Shown here: positions 17,102-24,016 of the stretch, one piece after another
Layout: every line of letters begins with the position of its first letter
Position numbering within the stretch: the first letter of the stretch is position 1
From: Pseudomonas resinovorans NBRC 106553
Lineage (GTDB): Bacteria > Pseudomonadota > Gammaproteobacteria > Pseudomonadales > Pseudomonadaceae
Assembly: GCF_000412695.1 (NCBI RefSeq)
Contig: NC_021499.1
Coordinates: 2,914,001-2,978,000, forward strand
Direction: 5' to 3'
DNA: 64,000 bases
The notes under the pieces: generated by a model
Database searches by the model: none
What the model saw: only the letters and a program-made list of their open reading frames with translations
What the model was told of the DNA's origin: nothing
Translations under genes and position numbers: made by a program

Positions 17102-17554
17102 TCAGGCCTCGATGACGTTCACGGCGACGTCGATGTTTCCGCGAGTGGCTTTGGAGTAGGGGCAGATCTCGTGGGCTTCGTGGGCCAGGGCCTCGGTCAC
17201 TTCACGGGGCAGGCCCGGTGCGCGGACGTTGATCCGGGCCTGGAGGAAGTAGGCGTTGCCGGTCATGCCCAGGTCCACCTCGATATCCACCGCCAGGTCG
17301 TCCGGCAGCGCCACCTTGCGCGACTGGGCCACCAGCCCGATGGCGGAGATGTAGCAGGCCGACCAGGCGCCGGCGAACAGCTGCTCGGCGGTGGGGTGGG
17401 CCACTACTGCGTCGAACACCTGCGCCGGGGCGCTGCTGCCGGGAACCGACAGCTTGAGGTCGACGCGGCCATGGTCATTGCGCGCGGCGCCTTCACGGCG
17501 GCTGAACTGAGTGTTGGTCTTGCCGGTGAACAGTACTTTTTCGATCTTGGTCAT
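17102..17554 (-). CDS. ohr: Ohr/OsmC family organic hydroperoxide resistance protein
   Basis: A 150-residue thiol peroxidase that reduces organic hydroperoxides using lipoylated partners. The two catalytic cysteines are in place: Cys67 in GAWSACYISA and Cys131 in EICPYSKATRGN, with PTAEQLFAGAWSA and NIDVAVNV typical of Ohr rather than OsmC. The open frame extends 41 codons upstream without family sequence; the ATG at 17554 with GAGG upstream is preferred. A promoter and a pair of direct repeats lie 60-125 bp upstream. The likely repressor, an OhrR-type MarR protein, is encoded 2.8 kb away at 20372. Confidence 0.93.
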   Translation of the reverse strand: MTKIEKVLFTGKTNTQFSRREGAARNDHGRVDLKLSVPGSSAPAQVFDAVVAHPTAEQLFAGAWSACYISAIGLVAQSRKVALPDDLAVDIEVDLGMTGNAYFLQARINVRAPGLPREVTEALAHEAHEICPYSKATRGNIDVAVNVIEA

Positions 17555-17615
17555 GCTGGCGATCCTCGGTAGGGGTGACCTGTCTGCAGGTCGTTGAGCT
17601 GGGTTTCGAGTTGCT

Positions 17616-17677
17616 ATCGTATGCGAGCAGATCGGATGCGATGTGTGAATCTTTGCGCACAAATAAATTGCTGTCAA
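17616..17677 (-). promoter_or_regulatory. Candidate ohr promoter and direct-repeat operator
   Basis: On the minus strand TTGACA (17672-17677) and AAAGAT (17649-17654) are separated by 17 bp. Immediately downstream, ATCGTATGCGA (17616-17626) and ATCGGATGCGA (17631-17641) form a direct repeat with 15-bp period on the plus strand, placed over the likely transcription start. The arrangement would suit a repressor. Whether OhrR binds here is inference. Confidence 0.45.
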
Positions 17678-17908
17678 CGAAGTGATTGGCTGTGCCGCCG
17701 AACGGTAGGCAACCCCATGGCGCGGTCAGTGGCTGGGGTAGGCGGCCAGGATGCATTCCACGGTGCCGAGTTGGCCTTGCATGTACGCCGTCCGGGCAAA
17801 AAGGCTGAACGATCCGCAATGGCGTCGCGTCGGAAAGGGGGTAGGCCCCAAGTGGGTCATCCAACCCTTAACGGGCTCGGCGCTGCGTCGAGCCGGGAGT
17901 ACGGACCG

Positions 17909-18373
17909 ATGGATATCAATGACGACCGCAAAGAGATCATCCACACCCTCAACAACCTGATCGAGACCAGCAAGGACGGCGAGGCCGGCTTCAAGGTCTG
18001 CGCCGAGGACGTCAAGCGGCCGGACCTCAAGCAGCTGTTCATGGAGCGTTCGCGCCAGTGCGGCACCGCGGCGGTCGAGCTGCAGCGGGTTGTAGTGGAA
18101 ATGGGCGGCAAGCCGGAGGACAGCACCAGTGTGAGTGGCGACCTTCATCGCCGCTGGGTGGACCTGAAGTCCCTGGTCACCGGCAAGGACGAGGTGGCCA
18201 TCCTCAATGAGGCCGAGCGTGGCGAAGACGTTGCCAAGAAGCACTTCGCCGAAGCGCTGCACAAGCAGCTGCCCACCGACGTCCGGGCCATCGTCCAGCG
18301 CCAGTACGAAGGCGTGTTGCGTAACCACGACCAGATCAAGGCCCTGCGCAACGTCGAGCGTGCCCGCAGTTGA
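17909..18373 (+). CDS. PA2169-type four-helix-bundle protein (DUF2383)
   Basis: A 154-residue soluble, highly charged helical protein. DUF2383 features include an N-terminal LNNLIETSKDGEAGFKVCAEDV, a central ERSRQCGTAAVELQ and a C-terminal LRNHDQIKALRN. The fold is ferritin-like but I see no complete di-iron ligand set. Members are stress-associated proteins of unknown function. GGGAG is present about 10 bases before the ATG. It heads a short run of small plus-strand genes ending in metallothionein. Confidence 0.88.
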   Translation: MDINDDRKEIIHTLNNLIETSKDGEAGFKVCAEDVKRPDLKQLFMERSRQCGTAAVELQRVVVEMGGKPEDSTSVSGDLHRRWVDLKSLVTGKDEVAILNEAERGEDVAKKHFAEALHKQLPTDVRAIVQRQYEGVLRNHDQIKALRNVERARS

Positions 18374-18465
18374 GTGAGGAGGGGCCGCCCGGTGGCGGCC
18401 CTCTCCGTGGTCGCCAGCGAGCGGCCAGGCATGACGAACTCGCGTCTGACGCGAGGAGGTTGAAG

Positions 18466-18579
18466 ATGAAGAGTCCCGTGAATGGCTGGGCGCCGGCCAA
18501 GCGATTTGGCGTCAAGGTTGCGGTTCATCTGTCCCGCCGACGTCGCCGCGCCAAGCCTGTGAGCGGCGGACGGGGCTGA
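18466..18579 (+). CDS. Small basic hypothetical protein (37 aa)
   Basis: A short frame with a very good ribosome-binding site (GAGGAGG, 18453-18459, seven bases before ATG). The product is strongly basic with a five-arginine run (SRRRRRAKP). No family is recognised. It lies 92 bp after the DUF2383 gene and four bases before the next short frame. Position and Shine-Dalgarno argue for translation; lack of known relatives argues against a firm call. Confidence 0.4.
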   Translation: MKSPVNGWAPAKRFGVKVAVHLSRRRRRAKPVSGGRG

Positions 18580-18582
18580 GCC

Positions 18583-18702
18583 ATGCCGACCCTGCCGAGA
18601 TTGCGCAAGCGCCCCTATACCGAACTGCCGAGGCGCTCCGGCGTCGGCTTCGTGCCTTCGCCCAACACCGCCCTGGGCTTCCTGCTGCCGAGGATCCGAT
18701 GA
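18583..18702 (+). CDS. Small basic hypothetical protein (39 aa)
   Basis: The frame starts four bases after the preceding short gene and ends overlapping the metallothionein start (ATGA), a spacing typical of translational coupling. The product is proline/arginine-rich (MPTLPRLRKRPY near the start, ending LLPRIR) with no recognised domain. It could be a leader-type peptide coupled to metallothionein translation, or fortuitous. Confidence 0.35.
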   Translation: MPTLPRLRKRPYTELPRRSGVGFVPSPNTALGFLLPRIR

Positions 18703-18932
18703 TGACCGAGCAACGCTGCGCCTGCGCCAGCTGCAGCTGCGTGGTGGACGCCAGGGCCCTCGTGCGCGACGGCAAGGCTTATTGCTGCGCCGCCTGCGCC
18801 GATGGCCACAAGGATGGCGAACCCTGCCACGAAACCGGCTGCCACTGCGCCGAACTGGCGCAACCCAGGGAGTCCCGGGTGGACCAGGCCCTGGAAGAAA
18901 CCTTCCCCGCCAGCGACCCCATCTCGCCTTGA
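18699..18932 (+). CDS. pmtA: Pseudomonas-type metallothionein
   Basis: A ~77-residue cytoplasmic metal-binding protein. Ten cysteines occur in the bacterial metallothionein pattern: CACASCSC near the N-terminus, YCCAAC in the middle and PCHETGCHC later, with histidines nearby. The C-terminal tail ends LEETFPASDPISP, a conserved ending of Pseudomonas metallothioneins. It should sequester zinc, cadmium or copper. GAGG is five bases before the first of two consecutive ATG codons (18699, 18702); either could be used. It overlaps the preceding short frame by four bases. Confidence 0.93.
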   Translation: MMTEQRCACASCSCVVDARALVRDGKAYCCAACADGHKDGEPCHETGCHCAELAQPRESRVDQALEETFPASDPISP

Positions 18933-18944
18933 GCCGCTGACCCC

Positions 18945-19025
18945 GTAGGGTGGATGGCGCTCTTCCATCCACCAATGGCGCCACACCGGACCTCGAACGG
19001 TGGACCGATGAAGCGTGGTCCACCC
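18945..19025. repeat. GTAGGGTGGATGGCGC-type palindromic repeat
   Basis: The left part GTAGGGTGGATGGCGC.TCTTCCATCCACC and the right part GGTGGACCGATGAAGCGTGGTCCACC each fold back on themselves, and the outer arms GTAGGGTGGA / TCCACCCTT mirror each other. It is a further intergenic palindrome class, placed 12 bp after metallothionein and possibly acting as its 3' hairpin. Confidence 0.65.
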
Positions 19026-19046
19026 TTGGCTCACGGAGCCTGCTTT

Positions 19047-19093
19047 CGTAGGTTGGGTCGGGCGGCGTTCCGCGAGCGAAGCGAAACCCAACG
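19047..19093. repeat. Partial GTAGGATGGGTT-family repeat
   Basis: GTAGGTTGGGTCGGGCGGCG at the left and CGAAACCCAAC at the right form a shortened, diverged member of the GTAGGATGGG family. It directly precedes the long dispersed repeat at 19117-19394. Confidence 0.6.
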
Positions 19094-19116
19094 TTTTGGG
19101 GGTGGGGCCTTGATTA

Positions 19117-19394
19117 CGGTTCGTTGTCGAGTGGGCTGCGGGTTTTGTTTCGCCCTCCCGGGCGAGTCCCTTTTACAGTCACCTAGAAGGAAGCAAAACG
19201 CTTGCCCCTGCATCCGGCCCCGGCTGCGCCGGGGTTCCCTCGTTCCATCCTTGCTCCGGGGGCCGCCCCCTGACTCGCTGCGCTCGCCCTTCGGGCCAGC
19301 CTGCGGCTGTTACTTCGCTTCGCTCCGTTTCGCAAGGACTGCACTCGGCCTCCTGAAGGGGCGACTCGCGTGGCGTCATCCTCTCTGCTTCGTT
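19117..19394 (+). repeat. Long dispersed repeat, copy A (~280 bp)
   Basis: This stretch matches, in opposite orientation, 62789-63078. Shared landmarks in order are GGTTCRTTGYCGAGTG, TGTTTCGCC(C/T)TCCCGGGCGA, GTCCCTTT, GGAAGCAAA(A/G)(C/G)GCTTGCCCC, CATCCTTG(C)NCCGGGGGCC, and CTGAAGGGGCG...GGCGTCATC...CTCTGCTTCG. It carries no functional gene: frames through it are low-complexity and not conserved between copies. Its downstream edge reaches to within 76 bases of a beheaded mgtC-like gene. Confidence 0.8.
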
Positions 19395-19425
19395 TTAGGT
19401 CGGTACGGGCATCAGGCGCGAGTCA

Positions 19426-19451
19426 CCCCTCTCCCGCTTGCGGGAGAGGGG
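19426..19451. repeat. CCCTCTCCCGC/GCGGGAGAGGG hairpin repeat
   Basis: CCCCTCTCCCGC and GCGGGAGAGGGG pair perfectly around TTGC, followed by GCGGGGGAGAGGGAAG. This hairpin is a known type of REP-like sequence in pseudomonads. It lies between the long repeat and the mgtC remnant. Confidence 0.75.
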
Positions 19452-19469
19452 CGGGGGAGAGGGAAGTAC

Positions 19470-19769
19470 AAGGCCGCTGGGGTGCGCACCCACATGCTGG
19501 TGTGCCTGGGGGCGACGCTGTTCGTCATGTCCCTGGAGCAGGAGGGCGCCGGCCACGACGCCATGTCGCGGGTGATCCAGGGCATAGCCGACGTCAAGGG
19601 CCTGACCACCGCCGCCGGCATCTGGTCCGCGGCCGCCATCGGCGTGGCCGTGGGGCTAGGCCGCGAGGGCACCGCGGTGCTCGGCACCCTGATGGCTCTG
19701 GCGGTGCTGCATGTGATGCCGCTGCTGGTGGACGCCAGCCCCGATGGCGGCAATGGCAAGGACCACTAG
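19470..19769 (+). pseudogene. MgtC/SapB family gene remnant
   Basis: About 99 codons encode the C-terminal part of an MgtC-type membrane protein: AAGVRTHMLVCLGATLFV, VKGLTTAAGIW, AAIGVAVGLGREGTAVLGTLMALAVL. Full members run about 160-230 residues. The N-terminal helices are missing; the sequence begins abruptly at KAAGVRTHM where a hairpin repeat ends. An internal segment is also missing: family proteins have GIVAGIGFLGAG-type residues between RVIQGI and VKGL, but here RVIQGI runs straight into ADVKGL in frame. Two lesions make a working protein unlikely. The frame stays open upstream only by reading through the repeat. Confidence 0.75.
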
Positions 19770-19931
19770 GGCCAGTCCGCAGCCCTGGTTTGGACCTACC
19801 GATCGGCCTATCGACGGCAGGTGCCGAACGGTCATCAATCTCCCCGACGAAGGCTCCGTGGATGAGCTAAATATGAGTTTCGTCCACCCACGATCATGGG
19901 GGGCAGCGATCGCGCGCCCCATGGAGAGCCG

Positions 19932-20201
19932 ATGAGGAAAAGACTGGAACAACGCCTGCAAACCCGGTTGTCCGGACAGATGCCTGGACACATCGTCAGC
20001 TGCGTGATCGATATGGACGGCGGCGTGTCGATCACCATCGAGCAACCGGCATCGGGAGAAAGCTGGCTTATCTCGGGTATCCCCATGCAGTCGCTGGTTG
20101 GGCGCGGCGCCATGGAGCGCACCGTGGCGCAGATAATCGGTGAGATCCACTCGTTGCGCGGCGAAGCGCCGCTGCTGCTGGCTACGGACGGCAACACCTA
20201 G
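19932..20201 (+). CDS. DUF1652-like small protein
   Basis: An 89-residue protein preceded by GGAGAG. It resembles the Pseudomonas-specific DUF1652 family in layout: a hydrophobic N-terminal helix region (LSGQMPGHIVSCVI), a strand pair around GGVSITIEQPASGESWLISGI, and a helix RTVAQIIGEIHSLRG. Its N-terminus is longer and more basic than usual (MRKRLEQRLQTR). Function is unknown in the family. It stands alone between the mgtC remnant and the MarR gene. Confidence 0.7.
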   Translation: MRKRLEQRLQTRLSGQMPGHIVSCVIDMDGGVSITIEQPASGESWLISGIPMQSLVGRGAMERTVAQIIGEIHSLRGEAPLLLATDGNT

Positions 20202-20227
20202 TTTCGCCACGTCGGCGAGACGGTCAT

Positions 20228-20257
20228 GGGTGAAACGCTATCGGCTGCGTTTCACCC
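20228..20257. other. Perfect 11-bp inverted repeat
   Basis: GGGTGAAACGC and GCGTTTCACCC flank an eight-base loop, 26 bp after the DUF1652-like stop. There is no T run on either side, so it is either an mRNA 3' hairpin or a binding site upstream of the MarR gene. Confidence 0.5.
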
Positions 20258-20371
20258 TCGATATCCTCCCTTTCGACTTCCTCCCGGCTCATCGCGGTAC
20301 CGAACAGTTCGTGTCCGATGTAATATGCGCTGCAGGTCAGGCCGGACCTGACGCCCGCGAGAGATGCCGAC

Positions 20372-20845
20372 ATGAACGACATACAACCCCATTCCAGCCA
20401 GCCGGACACCGCAGCGGAACTGAAGCTGGCCGACTACCTGTGCTTTGCGGTGTATTCGACCAACCTGGCGTTCGGCAAGGTCTACCGGCCGCTGCTCGAT
20501 GAGCTCGGGCTCACCTACACCCAGTTCGTCACCATCATCGCGCTGTGGGAAGAGGACGATCAGACCGTCGGCGGCCTGGGCGAGAAACTCTTCCTCGAAT
20601 CCAACACCCTTACGCCGATCCTCAAGAAGCTCGAAGCCCAGGGCTACCTGGTGCGCGCCCGCGACAAGGCCAACGAACGCCAGGTGCGGATCAGCCTGAC
20701 GGAAAATGGCCGGCAACTGCGCGAGCGCGCCTTCAGTGTGAGCCTGGCTAAGGCCTGTGGCCTTGGCCCTGCCGAGTTCGCCAGGCTGCAGAAGGAAATC
20801 GTGACCCTGCGCGACAACCTGCTGAAGTCGGTGCGCGGCGAGTGA
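20372..20845 (+). CDS. ohrR: OhrR-type MarR family regulator
   Basis: A 157-residue MarR-family dimeric repressor. The reactive cysteine expected of OhrR is present as Cys24 in LADYLCFAVYSTN, followed by the OhrR-like LGLTYTQFVTIIALWEED and the winged-helix GEKLFLESNTLTPILKKLEAQGYLVRARD. Organic peroxides oxidise that cysteine and release DNA. The expected target is ohr at 17102-17554, here unusually 2.8 kb away on the other strand instead of next door. Confidence 0.9.
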   Translation: MNDIQPHSSQPDTAAELKLADYLCFAVYSTNLAFGKVYRPLLDELGLTYTQFVTIIALWEEDDQTVGGLGEKLFLESNTLTPILKKLEAQGYLVRARDKANERQVRISLTENGRQLRERAFSVSLAKACGLGPAEFARLQKEIVTLRDNLLKSVRGE

Positions 20846-21002
20846 GGGCAGGGCGGCCAAGCTGCCGCCCGCCGCTGTATCCGCTTGTATCTGGCATTTG
20901 TCTGCATACAGAGGCTTGCAAGAAGCCCCACGGCCGACACATCGGCCCCACATGCCGAGGATGAAATGGAACTCCGCTTCCACTCATCGAAAAGGCATGA
21001 CC

Positions 21003-21431
21003 ATGGCACACCTCCGTACGCTCACCATCCTGGCGGCACTGGCCGCTTTCGCCGGCCTGGCCCAGGCCCATGAAACCGGCCAGGAGCCGGCCCCCGCGCA
21101 AAGCTGGCAGAAAGACCTCAAGCGCGCGGATCTGCTGCGCAGCGACCTGGACAACCCCGGAACCGAAGTGATCCAGGCCCGCGTGGATTTCGAGCCGGGC
21201 GTGGCCTCTCCCAAGCACTCACACCCTGGTGTGGAAGTCGCCTTCGTGATCGACGGCACCTTCGAGTACCAGCTCGCGGGCCGGGCACCGGTGACCCTCA
21301 AGGCCGGCGAGTCCCTGTACATACCCGCCGGCACGCCCCATGTGGCGAAGAACGTCGGCAAGGGCACTGCCTCGGAGCTGGCGACCTACATAGTCCGCAA
21401 GGGTGAGCCGCTGTTGAAACTGGAGCCCTAG
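21003..21431 (+). CDS. Exported cupin-domain protein
   Basis: A 142-residue protein with a signal peptide (HLRTLTILAALAAFAGLAQA) and one cupin barrel. The metal-binding cupin motif is seen as PKHSHPGVEVAFVIDG with two histidines and a glutamate, and the second motif as GESLYIPAGTPHVAKN. AAAGG is seven bases before the ATG at 21003, preferred over an ATG two codons earlier. Reaction unknown; such small periplasmic cupins bind metal or ligand. It is 157 bp after ohrR, probably with its own promoter. Confidence 0.88.
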   Translation: MAHLRTLTILAALAAFAGLAQAHETGQEPAPAQSWQKDLKRADLLRSDLDNPGTEVIQARVDFEPGVASPKHSHPGVEVAFVIDGTFEYQLAGRAPVTLKAGESLYIPAGTPHVAKNVGKGTASELATYIVRKGEPLLKLEP

Positions 21432-21610
21432 TCCGCAGGCAGTGGGGTGAACGTGCGGCGGTACTATTTTCCGATATCCGGATTATTCAGATTCCTTCGG
21501 CGCTTGTGGGACAATCCGCCGCTTCCCAACCCTGTTGCCGTCATCGAGATCCCCATGCCTTCGATTGCCGATGCCTTCCCTCCGCGGCCTTGCCGATGCG
21601 AGGTCCGCCC

Positions 21611-22114
21611 ATGAATGACGCCACTGTCGAGCTGGTGCAGACCGGTCCCGAACAGGCCGATCTGATCCGCAATCTCTACCAGTACTACGCCTACGAGTCG
21701 TCGGACTGGGAGGACGAGGACGTGGAGGTGGACGGCCGCTTCTATATCCATGAGGAGCACCTGGCACGTTACTGGCAGGAACCGCAATGGAGCGCCCACC
21801 TGGTATTGGTGGATGGTTTCATCGCCGGCTTCCTGCTGATCGAGCGCAGCGAGCTGGCGGGATTCGACGCGCTGGAGCTGTCGGACCTGTTCATCCTGAA
21901 GAAGTACCGCCGCCATGGCATCGGCAAGACCCTGGTCACCCAGGTGCTGCTGGGTGGCGACCATGACTGGCTGGTGCGCTTCTACCGCGAAGACGAGGTC
22001 GCCCTGGCGTTCTGGCGCAGCGTGCTGGATGAACTGCCGAGGCCGGTGCGCAGCGTGGAGCCGGATGACGATCCGCACCTGCTGAGCTTCCTGGTGACCC
22101 GCTCGGTCCATTGA
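21611..22114 (+). CDS. GNAT family N-acetyltransferase
   Basis: A 167-residue GNAT-fold acyltransferase. The substrate-side region NLYQYYAYESSDWEDEDV is followed by strands with SAHLVLVDGFIAGFLLIER, and the acetyl-CoA pyrophosphate loop is read as KKYRRHGIGKTLV. LSDLFIL precedes it as in the family. The acceptor is unknown. GAGGT lies upstream of the ATG. It is monocistronic. Confidence 0.88.
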   Translation: MNDATVELVQTGPEQADLIRNLYQYYAYESSDWEDEDVEVDGRFYIHEEHLARYWQEPQWSAHLVLVDGFIAGFLLIERSELAGFDALELSDLFILKKYRRHGIGKTLVTQVLLGGDHDWLVRFYREDEVALAFWRSVLDELPRPVRSVEPDDDPHLLSFLVTRSVH

Positions 22115-22274
22115 GCACGCCGCGCTAAAGCTGTGCGGCAGGATCATCAGACTGTCAGTTTCGATCATTGAGCCTGGGTTTCGCGGGTCTTATCGTCGTT
22201 CTTCAGTCACCCGCTGGGCGCCGGACGGTTGCCGAGCGGACCTCCACAAGAAGAACAAACGAAAGGAACACCCC

Positions 22275-22703
22275 ATGTCCGAACTGACCCTGCATCCCCT
22301 GGCCGCGGCTTCGCTGCAACGCTGGCACGAGATGGTCGAGAAAGGCGACTTGTCCGCGCTGCCCGAACTCCTGGCCGAAAGCGTGGTGTTCCGCTCCCCC
22401 ATGGCGCACACGCCTTATCCGGGGCCGGTGGTGGTCGCGGCGATTCTCGGCACGGTGATCCAGGTCTTCGGCGACTTCCGCTATCACCGCCAACTGACCA
22501 CGGCCGATGGCCTGAACGTGGTGCTGGAATTCAGCGCGCGGGTCGATGGGCGTGACCTCAAGGGTATCGACATGATCCGTTTCGACGAGCAGGGCAGGAT
22601 CATCGACTTCGAGGTGATGGTTCGCCCCATGAGCGGCCTGCAGGCCCTGGGCGAGGAGATGGGGCGGCGGCTGGGTGCCTACCTGGCCAAGCAGAAGGGC
22701 TAG
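22275..22703 (+). CDS. SnoaL/NTF2-like family protein
   Basis: A 142-residue protein with the NTF2-like cone fold: helix ASLQRWHEMVEKGDLSALPELLAESVVFRSP, then strands around FRYHRQLTTADGLNVVLEFSARVDG and GIDMIRFDEQGRIIDFEVMVRP. Many relatives are isomerases, cyclases or plain ligand binders, and no active-site set can be assigned. A purine-rich AAAGGAAC precedes the ATG. Confidence 0.85.
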   Translation: MSELTLHPLAAASLQRWHEMVEKGDLSALPELLAESVVFRSPMAHTPYPGPVVVAAILGTVIQVFGDFRYHRQLTTADGLNVVLEFSARVDGRDLKGIDMIRFDEQGRIIDFEVMVRPMSGLQALGEEMGRRLGAYLAKQKG

Positions 22704-22739
22704 GCCACACCGCCGCACCACTTGCCATGGGCGGGTGGC

Positions 22740-23126
22740 TCAGTCCTTGTTTGACGTGGGCAAGGTGAGGACCGGCGGCGTATGGCACTGGCGGCAGGAC
22801 TGTACCGGCCCGGCGCTGTGCAGGGCCTGCAGCTTCTGCAGGTGGCAGCCACGGCACAGCTCGTGGAAGTCCCGTTCCATGCGCAGGGCCAGGTGCGGCG
22901 TCTTCTTGTGGCAGAACAGGCAGGTGCGGTCGCCGCTGGGCGCTGCCGGCGAGCGGTCGGCGTAGTCGTGATGGCAGGTGATGCAATTGACCTTGCCATG
23001 CAGGCCATGGTCGAAATTCAGCGGCAGTAGCGGTCGCTCGCGCACGAGTTCGGCGTGTCCCTTGACCAGGCCGTAGGCGAGCAGCGCCACCAGCAGTACT
23101 GCGGCCAGCAGGTAGAGCCTTTTCAT
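22740..23126 (-). CDS. Tetraheme c-type cytochrome, membrane-anchored
   Basis: A 128-residue protein with one N-terminal hydrophobic helix (LYLLAAVLLVALLAYGLV) and four CXXCH heme sites: CITCH, CLFCH, CRGCH and CRQCH. Additional histidines (FDHGLHGK, CHHDY, FHELC) can act as second axial ligands, giving low-spin bis-His hemes as in cytochrome c3/c7 and NapC/NirT-like proteins. It begins inside the stop codon of the upstream gene (four-base overlap), so it is co-translated with the diheme b membrane protein. It should carry electrons on the periplasmic side; its partner enzyme is not identified. Confidence 0.9.
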   Translation of the reverse strand: MKRLYLLAAVLLVALLAYGLVKGHAELVRERPLLPLNFDHGLHGKVNCITCHHDYADRSPAAPSGDRTCLFCHKKTPHLALRMERDFHELCRGCHLQKLQALHSAGPVQSCRQCHTPPVLTLPTSNKD

Positions 23127-23833
23127 AGCGGCAGGTCCGTGTTGGCGACCAGGGCGAAGCCTCCCGCCAGACCCAGGGCCGCCAGCAGCAGGGCCAGGCT
23201 CAGTCGCCTGGCGATGGGCGCCGTATTGCGTCGCCGCTTCTCGGCTTTCCGTTCCAGGGGCGCCTGCGGCAGCAGCGGCCAGAGCAGCGCGACGCCGGTC
23301 AGCCCGCCCCAGAGCAGTGCCTTCCAGAGCGCCCCGGTGTAGTAGCCGACGCCGATCACATGGACCGCCATCAACACCAGCAGCAAGGCGCTGAGGCTAA
23401 GGTGCCAGCGCCTGAAACGCAGGTGGTGACGCCATAGCCGCTGGCGTATCGCCGGCAGGCTGATGGGCACCAGAATCAAAAGGAGCAGGGCGGCGAGGGT
23501 GCCGCAGAGCATGGTCCAGGACGCCGAGGGCAGCAGGTAGTCCACTGTCTGCGGTTCGCTCACCAGCAGTACCGCGATATGCAGCGCCAGCAACAGGGCT
23601 GCCACGTAACCGAGGTCACGGTGCAGGGCCATGAAGAACTTGCCGTCGAAGTAGGGGCGCGACAGGGGGCGGCCGGTATAGATGAACAGCAGCAACAGCA
23701 GCAGGCCCGCGAGCAGGCCTGCGGCGTTGGCGAAGTCCCAGCTCGGCGCGAGCCCGGGTTTGGCGCCCACCAGGAGCACCAGGGCGAAGGGCAGCAGGCA
23801 GAAGATCGCCAGTCTGAGGGTGAGTGCAACCAT
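23123..23833 (-). CDS. Ferric-reductase-like / b-type diheme membrane protein
   Basis: A 236-residue integral membrane protein with about six helices of the ferric reductase-like transmembrane type. Paired histidines 14 residues apart in two helices (ALHRDLGYVAALLLALHIAVLL and WHLSLSALLLVLMAVHVIG) are the expected ligands of two stacked hemes b. No FAD/NAD domain is attached, so it needs a separate electron source or sink. GGAG six bases before ATG sets the start. It overlaps the tetraheme cytochrome gene, indicating a transmembrane electron-transfer pair. Confidence 0.85.
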   Translation of the reverse strand: MVALTLRLAIFCLLPFALVLLVGAKPGLAPSWDFANAAGLLAGLLLLLLFIYTGRPLSRPYFDGKFFMALHRDLGYVAALLLALHIAVLLVSEPQTVDYLLPSASWTMLCGTLAALLLLILVPISLPAIRQRLWRHHLRFRRWHLSLSALLLVLMAVHVIGVGYYTGALWKALLWGGLTGVALLWPLLPQAPLERKAEKRRRNTAPIARRLSLALLLAALGLAGGFALVANTDLPL

Positions 23834-24016
23834 GCATGGCTCCGGTCGATGACTTCCTGTCGATACGCGCGGTATCGACAGGATTTTCACCACATATGGC
23901 GGCCGGGGACTTGCGTCTGCCTGTCAGATTGCTTGGCAGGCGTGCCTGGTTGGTGATTCGCAACCGACGCGCGGGGGGAGCAAGGGCCGTCCTTGGCCCA
24001 TCGGCGGCTAGGCCTG

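Noticed and set aside
18954..19469. A long chimeric protein joining repeat sequence to the MgtC-like C-terminus
   Set aside because: The N-terminal part is translated repeat DNA, also found in the unrelated copy B in different frame context. It is a read-through artefact, not a fusion gene.
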